64,000 nucleotides of DNA from Roseateles oligotrophus (GTDB lineage Bacteria; Pseudomonadota; Gammaproteobacteria; Burkholderiales; Burkholderiaceae_C), in the NCBI RefSeq assembly GCF_025717515.1, contig NZ_JAJIRN010000001.1, forward strand, positions 62,001-126,000. Reading direction: 5' to 3'. The position numbers were made by a program, and so were the translations under genes. Within the stretch, counting starts at the first letter, position 1; every line of letters starts with the position of its first letter. Below are positions 1 to 8,973 of this stretch, in pieces. The notes below the pieces were generated by a model. The model was not told where the DNA came from. It was given only the letters and a program-made list of their open reading frames with translations, and did no database searches.

Positions 1-263
1 ATCAGGTCGGCATCCTGCGCGGCCTCGGCGAGCAAGGCGCGGCAATGGGCCAGCCCACCCATGAAGAGGTCGAGCTGATAGACGGCGTGGCCACTGGCTC
101 TTTGTAAAACCATCGGGTCCAGATAGTCGGGCCCGGTCTTGAAGACGCGCACCTTCAGGCCACGCCTCGCATGCCAGCGGGCGATGGCCGTGGTGACGCT
201 GGTCTTGCCCGAGCCGGAGGAGGGGGCGCTGATCAGCAGCGCTTTGCATTGCGTCATATTCAT
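1..263 (-). CDS. cobB: Cobyrinate a,c-diamide synthase, N-terminal part (runs off the window)
   Basis: CobB/CbiA amidates the a and c acetamide side chains of cobyrinate using ATP and glutamine in corrin ring synthesis or salvage. Only the N-terminal 87 residues are present. They show a P-loop of the CobB/CbiA amidotransferase family (SAPSSGSGKT near residues 9-18) followed by a TGPDYLDP segment typical of the family. The start at 263 is chosen because its ATG overlaps the TGA of the upstream ABC ATPase gene (ATGA), so the two are translationally coupled. It is the last visible gene of the riboswitch-led B12 operon. The glutaminase domain lies outside the window, so completeness cannot be judged. 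Confidence 0.88.
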   Translation of the reverse strand, partial: MNMTQCKALLISAPSSGSGKTSVTTAIARWHARRGLKVRVFKTGPDYLDPMVLQRASGHAVYQLDLFMGGLAHCRALLAEAAQDADL

Positions 264-1108
264 TCGCTCGCCCGCTTCAGCGGCAGCACATTGTTATTGG
301 GTTTTGCCTCCTGGCTGCTCGGCAGCAGGGCTGCGGGCAGAGCCAGCCATTGACCTTGCACCTCGACCAGATGCAGCCGGTGATCGAACACCGCTTGCAG
401 CGCAGCCCTGGTGTCGGCTCGCTGCGGCGCGCCGTGACTGCTGACGCGGCCGGCCTCCATCACCACAAGGCTGTCGGCCTGCAAGGCCATATTGAGTTCG
501 TGCAGCACGCTGACCACGGCCACGCCCGAGGCCACCAATTCGCGCACCAGCGCTAACCAGTCGGCTTGATGGGGTGGGTCCAGGTGGGCCAGCGGCTCGT
601 CCATCAACAGCACCTGGGCCTGCACGGCCAAAGCTCGAGCCAAGAGCACTCGCTGGCGTTCGCCTCCCGATAGGCGGCCGAGCGGGCGGTCGCGCCAGTC
701 CCAGCTCTGTGTCTGCTGCATCGCCTGTACGACGGCGGCATGGTCGGCGCTGCTTGGCGGCGCGAGCCAGGCTTGGTGCGGCAGGCGGCCCAGCATCACC
801 ACTTCGTAAGCACTCAAGACGTCGGAGCTGCTTTCGTTTTGACCCAGCCAGGCCAGTTGGCGTGCACGCTCGCGGGCGGGAATTTGGGTCCAGTCATGGC
901 CCAATAACTGCACCCGGCCCTTCATGGGCAGCAGGCCGGCAATCGCGCGCAAGAGCGTTGACTTGCCGGCGCCGTTGGGCCCGACGATGGCGGTCCACTC
1001 GCTCATCTTCAGCTGCAGGGCGATTTCGCCCAAAATAGGCTGACCCTGCAAATGGACGGATTCGATCAGCGCTTGCAGGGCGATCTGGGGCTTCAAAATT
1101 GAGCTCAT
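260..1108 (-). CDS. btuD: Vitamin B12 ABC transporter ATP-binding protein
   Basis: A 282-aa ATPase that powers import of cobalamin through BtuC. Visible motifs are Walker A GPNGAGKS (residues 43-50), ABC signature LSGGERQ (146-152), Walker B LLMDEP (167-172) and a switch histidine in SVLHELN. A much longer upstream extension of the frame exists, but it only shadows btuC. The ATG at 1108 is preferred because it overlaps the btuC stop codon by ATGA spacing. Family knowledge alone would also allow an iron-siderophore ATPase. The cobU, btuF and cobB neighbours and the riboswitch make cobalamin the likely substrate. Confidence 0.92.
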   Translation of the reverse strand: MSSILKPQIALQALIESVHLQGQPILGEIALQLKMSEWTAIVGPNGAGKSTLLRAIAGLLPMKGRVQLLGHDWTQIPARERARQLAWLGQNESSSDVLSAYEVVMLGRLPHQAWLAPPSSADHAAVVQAMQQTQSWDWRDRPLGRLSGGERQRVLLARALAVQAQVLLMDEPLAHLDPPHQADWLALVRELVASGVAVVSVLHELNMALQADSLVVMEAGRVSSHGAPQRADTRAALQAVFDHRLHLVEVQGQWLALPAALLPSSQEAKPNNNVLPLKRASE

Positions 1109-2109
1109 GTTCGGCTTTCCAACATCGGCTTGCGGTGCATCAACCAGAGCAGATAGGCGCCGCCCAAGACGGTGGTGACCACGCCGACCGGCAGCTCTTG
1201 CGGAGCCACCAACCAACGGGCCAGGATGTCGGCCGCCAGCAGCAGCGCTCCGCCGGTCAAGGCCGACAGCAGCAGCAACCAGCTGTGCGTGCAATGCAGG
1301 CGGCTGCGCACCAAGTGAGGGGCAACCAAGCCGACAAAACCGATCAAGCCGGCTTGCGCCACCGCAGCACCGGTCGCCAGGGCCAGCACGCCGATCAAGA
1401 GCAGGCGTATCGTCTGCAGGCGCACGCCCAGCGAGGCTGCGGTCGATTCGCCCAGCGTCATCGCGTCGAGCGCACGACTGCAGCCCAAGGCGGCGAGCAG
1501 GCAGAGCAGCAGCAAAGGCGCCATGATCAAGACGCTGTTCCACCCCAAAAACCCGGTGCTGCCCATCACAAAGGCCTGCATAGGCCGCATGATGTCGGGC
1601 GCCAGCATGATCATCAAGGTGGTTGCCGAACCCAGCACCACGCCGACGATGACGCCAGCCAGCAGCAAACGCATGGTTTGCTCAACCCCGCGTGCTAACA
1701 CCAAGGTCAAGAGCACCGCGCCGACCGCGCCAAAAAAGGCCGCACCGGTCAGGCCGATGCGCAGCCACAGCGAGGCGGCGGCCGGCGAGGTGCCGGCCAG
1801 CACCAAGAGCAGGGCCACGCCCAGGCCCGCGCCGGAGGAGGCGCCGAGCAGATAGGGATCGGCCAAGGCATTGCGAAAAAGACCTTGCGCCACCGCACCG
1901 GCCAGGCCCAGCAAAGCGCCGGCCACCCAGGCGCCACTGGAGCGAGGCAGGCGAATTTGCCAGAGGATTTGCTGCTGAATCGCATCGCCGCCGTCCAGCC
2001 AGCTCAGGCCGAAGCCGGTGCTGCCGACCGCCACGCCGAGCAGCACGAGTGCGCTGCTGATCAGCGTGAGCGCCAGCAACAGGGTCAGCGGCTTGCTGCT
2101 GCGATTCAT
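1105..2109 (-). CDS. btuC: Vitamin B12 ABC transporter permease (FecCD family)
   Basis: A 334-aa inner-membrane permease of the FecCD/BtuC family with about ten hydrophobic segments. Family landmarks are visible: LPRSSGAWVAGALLGLAGAV near the N-terminus and the cytoplasmic-loop segment GLVAPHLVR that couples to the ATPase. Its length matches the family (about 320-340 aa). Start and stop both overlap neighbours by ATGA (btuF upstream, btuD downstream), so it is inside a tightly coupled operon. It translocates cobalamin or cobinamide handed over by BtuF. Confidence 0.93.
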   Translation of the reverse strand: MNRSSKPLTLLLALTLISSALVLLGVAVGSTGFGLSWLDGGDAIQQQILWQIRLPRSSGAWVAGALLGLAGAVAQGLFRNALADPYLLGASSGAGLGVALLLVLAGTSPAAASLWLRIGLTGAAFFGAVGAVLLTLVLARGVEQTMRLLLAGVIVGVVLGSATTLMIMLAPDIMRPMQAFVMGSTGFLGWNSVLIMAPLLLLCLLAALGCSRALDAMTLGESTAASLGVRLQTIRLLLIGVLALATGAAVAQAGLIGFVGLVAPHLVRSRLHCTHSWLLLLSALTGGALLLAADILARWLVAPQELPVGVVTTVLGGAYLLWLMHRKPMLESRT

Positions 2110-3011
2110 GGTTTGGTATTGGTCTTGGGCTTGCTAGCACCGGGGGTCAGTCCGCGCAGGCAGCGCGCCATCCAGCCGGCGGCTTCGCCCATGCGGGGGC
2201 CGGGGCGACCCATCACCTCGGACTCTTCTTTCGGGAACACGCACAGGCGCTGCTCGCGCAGCGCGCGGATGCCGGCCCAGCCCGGGCGGCTGGGCAGATT
2301 GACGGCGCTGCGCTGGGCCACCATGATGATCTGCGGATCGGCGCGGACGATGAATTCGGGGTTCAGTTTCGGGAATGGGCCGAGTTCCTTGCCGACGATG
2401 TTTTTGACACCCAGTCGTACCAAGGTCTCGCCAATGAAGGAGGATTCGCCGGCCGCAAAGGGCGCGCTGTCGACCTCGTAATAGATGCTCATGCCCTTGA
2501 CCTCGGGGGGGATGCTGGCGGCGGCTTGGCTGATCGCCGCATCGATGTTCAGCCAGACCTTTTGCGGCTCGGCGACGGCCAGCAACTCACCGATCTTGCC
2601 GAGCACGCGCCTGACGTCTTCTTGGCTGCGTGTCTCCAGCACCAGCACTTTGAGGCCCAAGCTGGCGAGCCGGTCTTGCACCCGCGAAGACGGCGCCACG
2701 ATCACCACATCGGGCCTCAGCGACACAACGGTTTCAACCTGTGTGTCATCCAGACCGCCCAGCTTGGGTAGCTTGTTGACGGACTCGGGGTAGTTGGAAT
2801 AGCGGTCCACGCCGACCAGCCGATCGCATGCGCCGAGCGCGCAGACCGTTTCGGTCAGAGAGGGCAGCAGCGTGACGATGCGGCGCGGCGGTTCGCTCAA
2901 TTGCAGCGTGTGGCCGGCGTCGTCGACGATTTTGATGGGCGCGGCTGCAGCGGTTGCGCTGGCGCCCAACGCGGCAGCAGCGAGCAGGGCGGTTGTGATG
3001 ATCTTGTTCAT
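2106..3011 (-). CDS. btuF: Cobalamin-binding periplasmic protein
   Basis: A 301-aa class III periplasmic binding protein. The first 23 residues or so form a Sec signal peptide (MNKIITTALLAAAALGASATAAAA). The mature part starts with IKIVDDAGHTLQL and has RIVTLLPSLTETVCALGA, the usual BtuF/FecB beginning. A start further upstream is open, but only the ATG at 3011 gives a signal peptide and it overlaps the cobU stop by ATGA. It captures cobalamin released by BtuB and delivers it to BtuC. Confidence 0.92.
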   Translation of the reverse strand: MNKIITTALLAAAALGASATAAAAPIKIVDDAGHTLQLSEPPRRIVTLLPSLTETVCALGACDRLVGVDRYSNYPESVNKLPKLGGLDDTQVETVVSLRPDVVIVAPSSRVQDRLASLGLKVLVLETRSQEDVRRVLGKIGELLAVAEPQKVWLNIDAAISQAAASIPPEVKGMSIYYEVDSAPFAAGESSFIGETLVRLGVKNIVGKELGPFPKLNPEFIVRADPQIIMVAQRSAVNLPSRPGWAGIRALREQRLCVFPKEESEVMGRPGPRMGEAAGWMARCLRGLTPGASKPKTNTKP

Positions 3012-3571
3012 GGTTTTCGTCCTTGCTCGACCGGCCGGGTCCAGGCCTGGCCGGCCACCATCAGGGTCAGGTCTTGACAGCGCTGGGCCACCTGCTGATT
3101 CAAACGGCCCAACTCGTCGACATAAAAGCGCGCCTCGCTGGACATCGGCGAGACGCCCCAGCCGACTTCGTTCGAGACAAACAGCACCGGCGAAGCGAGC
3201 TTTGGCAAGGCATCCAGCAGCGCTTGCAGCTCGGCCTCCCAGCCGGCCAGATCGGGCGGCCCCGACATTGGCATCAGCCAGTTTGTCAGCCACAAGGTCA
3301 GGCAGTCGACCAGCAAGAGCCGATTGGGAGCGGCGTTAGCTAGCAAGGCCGCGGCCAGCAGCAAGGGCGACTCCACCGTGGCGAAACCGGCGGGCCGGTA
3401 TTGCTGGTGGCGCGCGATGCGGGCTTGCATCTCGCTGTCCAGCGCCAAGGCGGTTGCCACCACACACACTTGGTGATCCGCCGCCGCAGCCTGCCACGCC
3501 AAGGCCAGCCGTTCGGCCTGGCGAGACTTTCCGCTGCGTTGGCCACCGACGATCAAATGATGCTGTGCCAT
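3008..3571 (-). CDS. cobU: Adenosylcobinamide kinase / adenosylcobinamide-phosphate guanylyltransferase
   Basis: A 187-aa bifunctional enzyme that phosphorylates adenosylcobinamide and then adds GMP, preparing it for nucleotide-loop assembly. The P-loop GGQRSGKS sits at residues 9-16, and the family segments VDCLTLWLTNWL and SNEVGWGVSP are present. It follows btuB by a short gap of 24 bases and overlaps btuF by ATGA. Together with the transporter genes this points to salvage of imported cobinamide, not only to de novo synthesis. Confidence 0.93.
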   Translation of the reverse strand: MAQHHLIVGGQRSGKSRQAERLALAWQAAAADHQVCVVATALALDSEMQARIARHQQYRPAGFATVESPLLLAAALLANAAPNRLLLVDCLTLWLTNWLMPMSGPPDLAGWEAELQALLDALPKLASPVLFVSNEVGWGVSPMSSEARFYVDELGRLNQQVAQRCQDLTLMVAGQAWTRPVEQGRKP

Positions 3572-3595
3572 GGCGCTCGCTCGCTTACTTGCTGC

Positions 3596-5485
3596 TTACT
3601 GTGGCTCGTAGCGCAGGCCGAGGTAGAACTCGCGCCCAGGCTGATTGAAGCCGCGTGCGGTTTCATAGTGCTTGTCGGCCACGTTATTCAGGCGTGCGTT
3701 CATGCTCCAGGCGGGTGAGAACTCCCAGTCGCTGCGCAGATCGAGTGTGGCGTAGCCGGCCAGCTTGTACTTGTTCGCTGCATCATCAAAACGATGCGAG
3801 AAGCTGTTCAAGGACGCGCCCAGATTGAGCTTGCCGAGTTCCCAGTCGCCTTGCAGCTTGAAGCTGTCTTTGGCGCGGCGCGGCAGCAAGTTGCCGCTCG
3901 TTGCGACGCCGTCGGTGGCGTTGTGCGGGTTGACATGATCCAGCGATGCGCTCAATTTGACGGTTTGCAAGCTGATCTCGTAGGCCAGCGAGATGCCTTC
4001 CGAGCGCGCGCGTGGCGTGTTGCTGGGTGCCGGGCCGCTGGAAATGAAGTTGCGGTAACGGTTGTCAAACAGGGCCGCTTTGAGACTTTGTGCGCCTTGC
4101 TTCCAACGCAGGCTCAGCTCGGCATGTTTGCCGTCTTCGGGCAGCAGCGTGGGGTTGCCAAAACCTGGGTAGTAGAGCTGGTTGAAGCTGGGCGCGGTGA
4201 AGCTGGTGCCGTAGCTGGCGCCCAGGCGCAGCGTCGAGGTCAAGGTATAGCCCCAACCCAGGGCGCCGGTATTTTGCTTGCCGAATTGCGAGTTGTCATC
4301 CATGCGCAGGCTGGCCTGCCAGCTGTGGTCGCCGCTGCTGCCGTTGAGGCCCAGGCCGATGCCGTTGATGCTGCGATCACTGACGCTGAAGGCATCGCCC
4401 GGACGGCTGACTTTTTGCTCCAGACGTTCGAGCAGCGCCAGCGCCGTGCCGATAGGGGTGTCGATGGTGTTCTCCCAGCTCAGCTGGGTCTGATCGGTTT
4501 CGATCGCACCGAGTTGGGTGAATTGGCTGGCGCTGGACAGCGTGTCGTATTTGTCGACCGACTTTGATGCGGACAGTTTGCTCAGCCATGACTGGGTCAT
4601 TTGACCCTGCAGGCGCAGGCTTTGCAGGCCGTTCGAGAGCTTGGCGCGGGAGTCAACCTTGGCGCCATCGTCGAATGCCGAGTTGCCGCTGGAGCTGATG
4701 GCGAGCGCTTCGAGGCGCCAATTTTTAGCCAGCTGAAGGCCAAGGTTCAGGCTGCCGCCGGTCTGGCGGAAGCCGTCCTTGTCGGGGTTGTAATTGCCGA
4801 ACTGGGCGGTGTCATTGGTGGTCGAAAAGCCGCCTGTCACGGTGCGCTGCAACTGCACGGCGATATCCAGGCCTTCATGGCCATAGGCCACGCCGCCGGA
4901 CAATTTGCCGTAGGCATTGCTGCCGGCCATCACGCTGGCGTTGGGGTGCAAGCCGGCGCGGCCGCTGCGCGTAAAGATCTGGATCACTCCGCCCATCGCA
5001 TTGCTGCCGTAAAGCGCCGACATCGGGCCGCGCACGATTTCGATGCGGTCGATGATTTCCATCGGCAAATTGTCGAGCGAGGGGGTGCCCAAGGTGGCCG
5101 AGCTGACGCGCACGCCGTCAATCAAGAGTAGGGTATGGCGGGCCTCGAGGCCGCGAATAAACAGCGAGGCACTCTTGCCCAGACCGCCATTGCTGGAGAA
5201 CTGGATGCCTGGCTGCTGCGACAGCAACTCGACCAGCGTGCGGCCTTCGCTTTTTTCGATGTCGCTACGCGACAAAACCGTGACGTCGGCGACCAACTGG
5301 TCGACCCGGCTGGCGGTGCGGGTGGCCGAAACCACGATCGGTTCGAGCTTGTTGGGCGCTGGCACCGTTTGCGCCAGAACCGTGCAGTGCAAGAGGCCGG
5401 AAATTGCCGCCAAGGCGAAGGGAGTCCTCACGTACGAGGTCGCGTGAAAGGAGGGGCGTGCAAGACGCCGAGCAGTAGAAGTCAT
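3596..5485 (-). CDS. btuB: TonB-dependent vitamin B12 outer-membrane receptor
   Basis: A 629-aa TonB-dependent receptor. After a signal sequence ending near residue 38 (LAQ) it has a TonB-box-like IVVSATRT and then a plug domain with the FIRGLEARHTLLLIDGVRV and EIVRGPMSALYGSNAMGGVI motifs. A barrel follows, ending in FYLGLRYEPQ. The size is close to E. coli BtuB (614 aa). It is the first gene after the cobalamin riboswitch and heads the operon, so cobalamin is the expected ligand. Expression should be switched off when adenosylcobalamin is abundant. Confidence 0.93.
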   Translation of the reverse strand: MTSTARRLARPSFHATSYVRTPFALAAISGLLHCTVLAQTVPAPNKLEPIVVSATRTASRVDQLVADVTVLSRSDIEKSEGRTLVELLSQQPGIQFSSNGGLGKSASLFIRGLEARHTLLLIDGVRVSSATLGTPSLDNLPMEIIDRIEIVRGPMSALYGSNAMGGVIQIFTRSGRAGLHPNASVMAGSNAYGKLSGGVAYGHEGLDIAVQLQRTVTGGFSTTNDTAQFGNYNPDKDGFRQTGGSLNLGLQLAKNWRLEALAISSSGNSAFDDGAKVDSRAKLSNGLQSLRLQGQMTQSWLSKLSASKSVDKYDTLSSASQFTQLGAIETDQTQLSWENTIDTPIGTALALLERLEQKVSRPGDAFSVSDRSINGIGLGLNGSSGDHSWQASLRMDDNSQFGKQNTGALGWGYTLTSTLRLGASYGTSFTAPSFNQLYYPGFGNPTLLPEDGKHAELSLRWKQGAQSLKAALFDNRYRNFISSGPAPSNTPRARSEGISLAYEISLQTVKLSASLDHVNPHNATDGVATSGNLLPRRAKDSFKLQGDWELGKLNLGASLNSFSHRFDDAANKYKLAGYATLDLRSDWEFSPAWSMNARLNNVADKHYETARGFNQPGREFYLGLRYEPQ

Positions 5486-5584
5486 CAGGGATAGGGCGCA
5501 AAAAACAACCAGACATCAGCTCACCCGCTGAGGGTCTGAGGAACGGAATGCCGCGCCCATAAAAATGGCCGAGGCTCTCCACGT

Positions 5585-5765
5585 TGTTGGCCGGTATCCG
5601 GGCTGGTGGAGGCGACGCCTGTGTCCTTCCCAGCGCTTGAAAAGCACCAGTGGAGCGATGACAGGCCTTGGAACGCCGCTGCGTTCCGTCCACTTACCGT
5701 TGCGGGGACAGCTCAGGTTGGGCTTGCTCCGTGGGAGCGTTGCCGTTCTGATTCCCGTTTAACTG
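5585..5765 (-). promoter_or_regulatory. Cobalamin (adenosylcobalamin) riboswitch
   Basis: Read on the minus strand the btuB leader carries the conserved blocks of the cobalamin riboswitch in the right order: an AACGGGAATC start near 5763, CCCCGCAACGGTAAG near 5706-5692, a CCACTGG block near 5654, TGGGAAGGACACAGG near 5622 and AGCCCGGATACCGGCC near 5605-5590. It ends about 100 bases before the btuB start, leaving room for an expression platform. Boundaries are approximate. A covariance-model search for the cobalamin family would settle them. Confidence 0.93.
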
Positions 5766-5807
5766 CACAGGCATGAATGACTGCGCGAGCACCAACAGCG
5801 GGGGATT

Positions 5808-6272
5808 CTAACCGGGCGCAGCGGAGGGCTCGGCAGCTTTTGGATGTTTGGGACTCTTGGGCGGTTTGGGTGGCTTTGGCGGCTTGGGTGACTGCGTCGT
5901 CACAGGCGGCTTGGCTGTTGGGGCGCTGGCCGCTTGCCCGCTTGTTTTCAGCCCGTCTATGCCCGCAACCTTGCCGTTGAGATGCCGCGCCTCGGCTTCT
6001 TGCTTGAGTCTGGCCTTTTGCATGGCATCGGCGCGCTTGGCGTCGGCCGCCGCAATTTCCTTGCTAGCTTGGGCCTGGCCGGCGCTGGGCTGATCGAATA
6101 TCAGCTGCGAGTCGCTGGCCGGCAGATGTGCGGGGCAGGGCGAGTCGCGCAAGTCGCGGCCATCGGCGCCGCAGCGGTAAATCGAGATGGTCTGGGTCTT
6201 GGTTTGTGCCAGAGCTGCATCGACATAAGTCGTTATCAAAACGGGCAGAAAAAACCAAGGTGCAAGTTTCAT
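5808..6272 (-). CDS. Secreted DUF4124-like protein with Pro-Lys tail
   Basis: A 154-aa protein with a signal peptide (cleavage after ALA near residue 22), then a short cysteine-containing segment ([18 protein letters not shown]) resembling DUF4124-type domains. An Ala/Lys-rich helix of probable coiled-coil nature follows, and the C-terminus is a tandem proline-lysine repeat ([17 protein letters not shown]). It overlaps the pth stop by ATGA and so is cotranslated with pth. The function is unknown. The basic proline-rich tail may bind the cell wall or an acidic partner, which is only a guess. Confidence 0.7.
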   Translation of the reverse strand: MKLAPWFFLPVLITTYVDAALAQTKTQTISIYRCGADGRDLRDSPCPAHLPASDSQLIFDQPSAGQAQASKEIAAADAKRADAMQKARLKQEAEARHLNGKVAGIDGLKTSGQAASAPTAKPPVTTQSPKPPKPPKPPKSPKHPKAAEPSAAPG

Positions 6273-6928
6273 GGACTGCTTTCAGTCAAGGTCGGAGAGC
6301 TGAGGGCGGCGGCTGGTTTTGCGTCCGGCTTTGGTGGCTTTGGCCGTGGCGGCTTGGCGTGAATTTTCGTCAGGGCCTTGTCCATCTGACCCGAGAGCAT
6401 GAGTTCAACCGACTCCATTGACTTGTCTATGCATTCCTCGATCAACTGCCGTTCGGCCAATGGCGGCTTGCGCAGCACATAGCCGGCGACTTCGTCTTTG
6501 TGGCCGGGGTGGCCGATGCCCAGACGCAAGCGCCAGAAATTGGCCGAGCCCAGTTGGGCCTGCATGTCCTTCAAACCGTTGTGGCCTCCGTTGCCCCCGC
6601 CTTGTTTGAACTTCATTTGACCCGGCTCCAGATCAAGCTCGTCATGGATGGCCAGAATTTCTTCCGGCGCGATCTTGAAGAAGCGCGCCAAGGGCGCGAC
6701 CGACTTGCCGGACAGATTCATGAAGGTCATCGGCTGCAAGAGCCAGATCGGCCCCGGTGCGCCCGGCGCATTGTTGACGCGAGCACATAGGCCGTAGTAA
6801 TTGCGCTCGACCTGCAGCGAAGCGCCGAGCTTGCGAGCCAGCGCATCAATCCACCAGAAACCCGCGTTGTGGCGAGTGTGCTCGTATTCACTGCCCGGAT
6901 TGCCCAGGCCAACAAAAAGTCGAATCAT
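6269..6928 (-). CDS. pth: Peptidyl-tRNA hydrolase
   Basis: Releases peptidyl groups from peptidyl-tRNAs that drop off ribosomes. The N-terminus shows the family signature (FVGLGNPG, residues 5-12) with the catalytic His20 in TRHNAGF, and [11 protein letters not shown] and [10 protein letters not shown] follow. It is 219 aa, about 25 longer than E. coli Pth. The extra length is a proline/lysine-rich C-terminal tail ([10 protein letters not shown]) similar in composition to the tail of the coupled downstream protein. It lies after rplY, the common arrangement in betaproteobacteria, with a hairpin in between. Confidence 0.95.
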   Translation of the reverse strand: MIRLFVGLGNPGSEYEHTRHNAGFWWIDALARKLGASLQVERNYYGLCARVNNAPGAPGPIWLLQPMTFMNLSGKSVAPLARFFKIAPEEILAIHDELDLEPGQMKFKQGGGNGGHNGLKDMQAQLGSANFWRLRLGIGHPGHKDEVAGYVLRKPPLAERQLIEECIDKSMESVELMLSGQMDKALTKIHAKPPRPKPPKPDAKPAAALSSPTLTESSP

Positions 6929-6975
6929 GCTGCGAGTTTATGGCCGTGGCGGCTCATTTGTTGGGTCGGAGAATG

Positions 6976-7004
6976 TAAAAAGGCCCCGCAGAGCAGGGCC
7001 TTTC
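6976..7004 (-). terminator. Rho-independent terminator between rplY and pth
   Basis: On the minus strand, 26 bases after the rplY stop, the sequence folds as AAAGGCCC, an 8-base loop, then GGGGCCTTTTT. The strong GC stem followed by a short T run fits an intrinsic terminator. It probably attenuates rather than fully blocks read-through to pth. Confidence 0.8.
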
Positions 7005-7029
7005 GCAAGCGTAAGGGAAGAGGAATTAC

Positions 7030-7650
7030 TTACTTCTTCTTCTTCTTCTTGCCGTCGTCCACAGGCGCTGCGGCAACGACGATGATTTCTTCGGCGGCTG
7101 GATCAACCGGCGTAGCAACCACTGGGTTTGGCTTGCCATGTGTGACGACCTTGATGCCGGCTGGCAATGTCAGGTCATTGACGTGCACCGAGTGACCCTT
7201 GGTCAGGCCGGCCAGATTTACTTCGATGAACTCGGGCAATTGCTTGGCCAGGCAGGTGATCAGCAATTCGGTGATCACGTGGTTGACGGTGCAAGAGTCG
7301 ATCTTGACGGCGGTCGAGGTCTCTTCGCCCACGAAGTGCAAAGGCACCTTCTTGGTGATTTTGGTTGTGTCGTCAACGCGCTGGAAGTCTGCGTGCAGAA
7401 CTTGCGGCTTGTACGGGTGCATCTGGAAATCGCGCAACAGCACTTGCGAGACGGCGCCGTTCAGTTCCATCTCGAGGATGGTGCTGTGGAAGGCTTCCTT
7501 CTTCAAGGCGTGGAACAGTGCGTTGTGATCCATTTCGATCATCGCTGGTTCGCCGGCGGCAAACACGATACCTGGGACGCGGCCAGCAACTCGCAGGCGG
7601 CGGCTCGCTCCGGTCCCCTGCAACTTGCGGTCAAAAGCTGTGAATTTCAT
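7030..7650 (-). CDS. rplY: 50S ribosomal protein L25/general stress protein Ctc
   Basis: A 206-aa long-form L25 (CTC type) that binds 5S rRNA. The N-terminal 5S-binding domain begins [20 protein letters not shown] and the TL5-type C-terminal domain follows. The protein ends in a run of six lysines (DDGKKKKKK). The ATG at 7650 is chosen because homologous proteins begin with MKF. An upstream in-frame start would add eight residues without similarity. It sits between prs and pth, the usual betaproteobacterial order. Confidence 0.95.
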   Translation of the reverse strand: MKFTAFDRKLQGTGASRRLRVAGRVPGIVFAAGEPAMIEMDHNALFHALKKEAFHSTILEMELNGAVSQVLLRDFQMHPYKPQVLHADFQRVDDTTKITKKVPLHFVGEETSTAVKIDSCTVNHVITELLITCLAKQLPEFIEVNLAGLTKGHSVHVNDLTLPAGIKVVTHGKPNPVVATPVDPAAEEIIVVAAAPVDDGKKKKKK

Positions 7651-7779
7651 AGTGACTCCAAAAAGGCTGAACACCCTGGCGGGTGTTCATGGTGTTGAGC
7701 GCCCGCGACCAGGCTGCTCGGGATGTGCGGACTTGCGACCGCGTTTCAAACCGGAGTCGAGGTTGCCCTCGATCCGGGT

Positions 7780-8742
7780 TCAGAAATTATTGTTTTGCTC
7801 GCTAAACAAAGATGTGACCGACTCGCCGTCCGAAATCCGGCGGATCGTCTCGGCGAACAAGAAGGCCACCGAAAGTTGGCGAATCTTGCCGCAGGCCTTG
7901 GCCGCGTCGTTCAGAGGAATCGTGTTGCTGATGACCACTTCGTCAAGCATGGACTTGGAGATGCGCTCGATTGCAGGGCCCGACAGGATCGGGTGGGTGC
8001 AATAGGCGTAGACGCTTTTGGCGCCGCGATCCTTCAGCACTTCGGCGGCTTTCACCAGGGTGCCTGCGGTGTCGATCATGTCGTCCATGATCACGCAGTT
8101 GCGGCCGTCGATTTCGCCGATCACATGCATCACTTCGGACACATTGGCGGCCGGGCGGCGCTTGTCGATGATGGCCAGATCGCAACCGAGTTGCTTGGCC
8201 AAGGCGCGGGCACGCACCACGCCGCCAACGTCGGGGCTGACGACAACCAGATTCGAATAATTGCGAGCCTTCAGGTCAGACAACAAGACCGGCGAGGCGT
8301 AAATATTGTCGACCGGAATGTTGAAGAAGCCCTGGATCTGGTCGGCGTGCAAGTCCATCGTCAAGACGCGCTCGACGCCGACTTTTTCAAGCAGATCGGC
8401 CACGACCTTGGCGCTGATAGGCACGCGGGTCGAACGTGGGCGGCGATCTTGACGGGCGTAACCGTAGTAAGGGATCACGGCGGTGATGCGGCGAGCGCTG
8501 GCGCGCTTCAGGGCATCAACCATGATCAGCAATTCCATCAGGTTCTCATTCGTCGGCGAGCAGGTCGGCTGAATGACGAAGACGTCGCGAGCGCGGACGT
8601 TTTGCTGAATCTCGACGGTGACTTCACCATCGGAGAAGCGGCCGACCAAGGCTTTGCCCAAGTCGAGGCCCAGATGGGTTGCAATTTCTTGGGAGAGAAC
8701 CGGGTTTGCGTTGCCGGTGAAGAGGACGGTATTGAGTAGCAC
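7780..8742 (-). CDS. prs: Ribose-phosphate pyrophosphokinase
   Basis: A 320-aa PRPP synthetase that makes phosphoribosyl pyrophosphate from ribose 5-phosphate and ATP for nucleotide, histidine and tryptophan synthesis. Class I landmarks are present: the flexible-loop region [20 protein letters not shown], the ATP-binding [10 protein letters not shown] segment, [16 protein letters not shown], and the ribose-phosphate loop DDMIDTAGT. The length matches the family. It lies directly downstream of tRNA-Gln and upstream of rplY. Confidence 0.96.
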   Translation of the reverse strand: MLLNTVLFTGNANPVLSQEIATHLGLDLGKALVGRFSDGEVTVEIQQNVRARDVFVIQPTCSPTNENLMELLIMVDALKRASARRITAVIPYYGYARQDRRPRSTRVPISAKVVADLLEKVGVERVLTMDLHADQIQGFFNIPVDNIYASPVLLSDLKARNYSNLVVVSPDVGGVVRARALAKQLGCDLAIIDKRRPAANVSEVMHVIGEIDGRNCVIMDDMIDTAGTLVKAAEVLKDRGAKSVYAYCTHPILSGPAIERISKSMLDEVVISNTIPLNDAAKACGKIRQLSVAFLFAETIRRISDGESVTSLFSEQNNNF

Positions 8743-8811
8743 GAGCCATCCTTTTTAGAAGGACCCGTGGCCAGCCAGCGTGTCCGGGTGTTTCTTTAGC
8801 GCAAAAAATTT

Positions 8812-8888
8812 TGGCAGGGGAAGAAGGATTCGAACCTTCGCATGACGGAATCAAAATCCGTTGCCTTAACCAACTTGGCGACTCCCCT
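8812..8888 (-). tRNA. tRNA-Gln (anticodon TTG)
   Basis: Read on the minus strand the 77 bases form a complete cloverleaf. The acceptor stem AGGGGAG pairs with TTCCCCT (one G-T wobble), the D-arm contains AGTTGGTTAAGG, the anticodon loop ATTTTGATT carries anticodon TTG, and the T-arm is GAAGGTTCGAATCCTTC. The encoded discriminator G is followed by an encoded CCA. It sits between ispE and prs, as in many betaproteobacteria. Confidence 0.96.
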
Positions 8889-8973
8889 ACACAGGACACA
8901 GCAGAGCTGCTGCACCCTATAACTTGTCTGTCCTTCTCAGTATCTTCTTCGAAAATCAATCCAAGAATTTACT

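Noticed and set aside
7723-8739. Long plus-strand open frame antisense to prs (338 codons)
   Set aside because: It exactly mirrors a well-recognised essential gene and encodes no recognisable domain. Such antisense frames are common in high-GC DNA.
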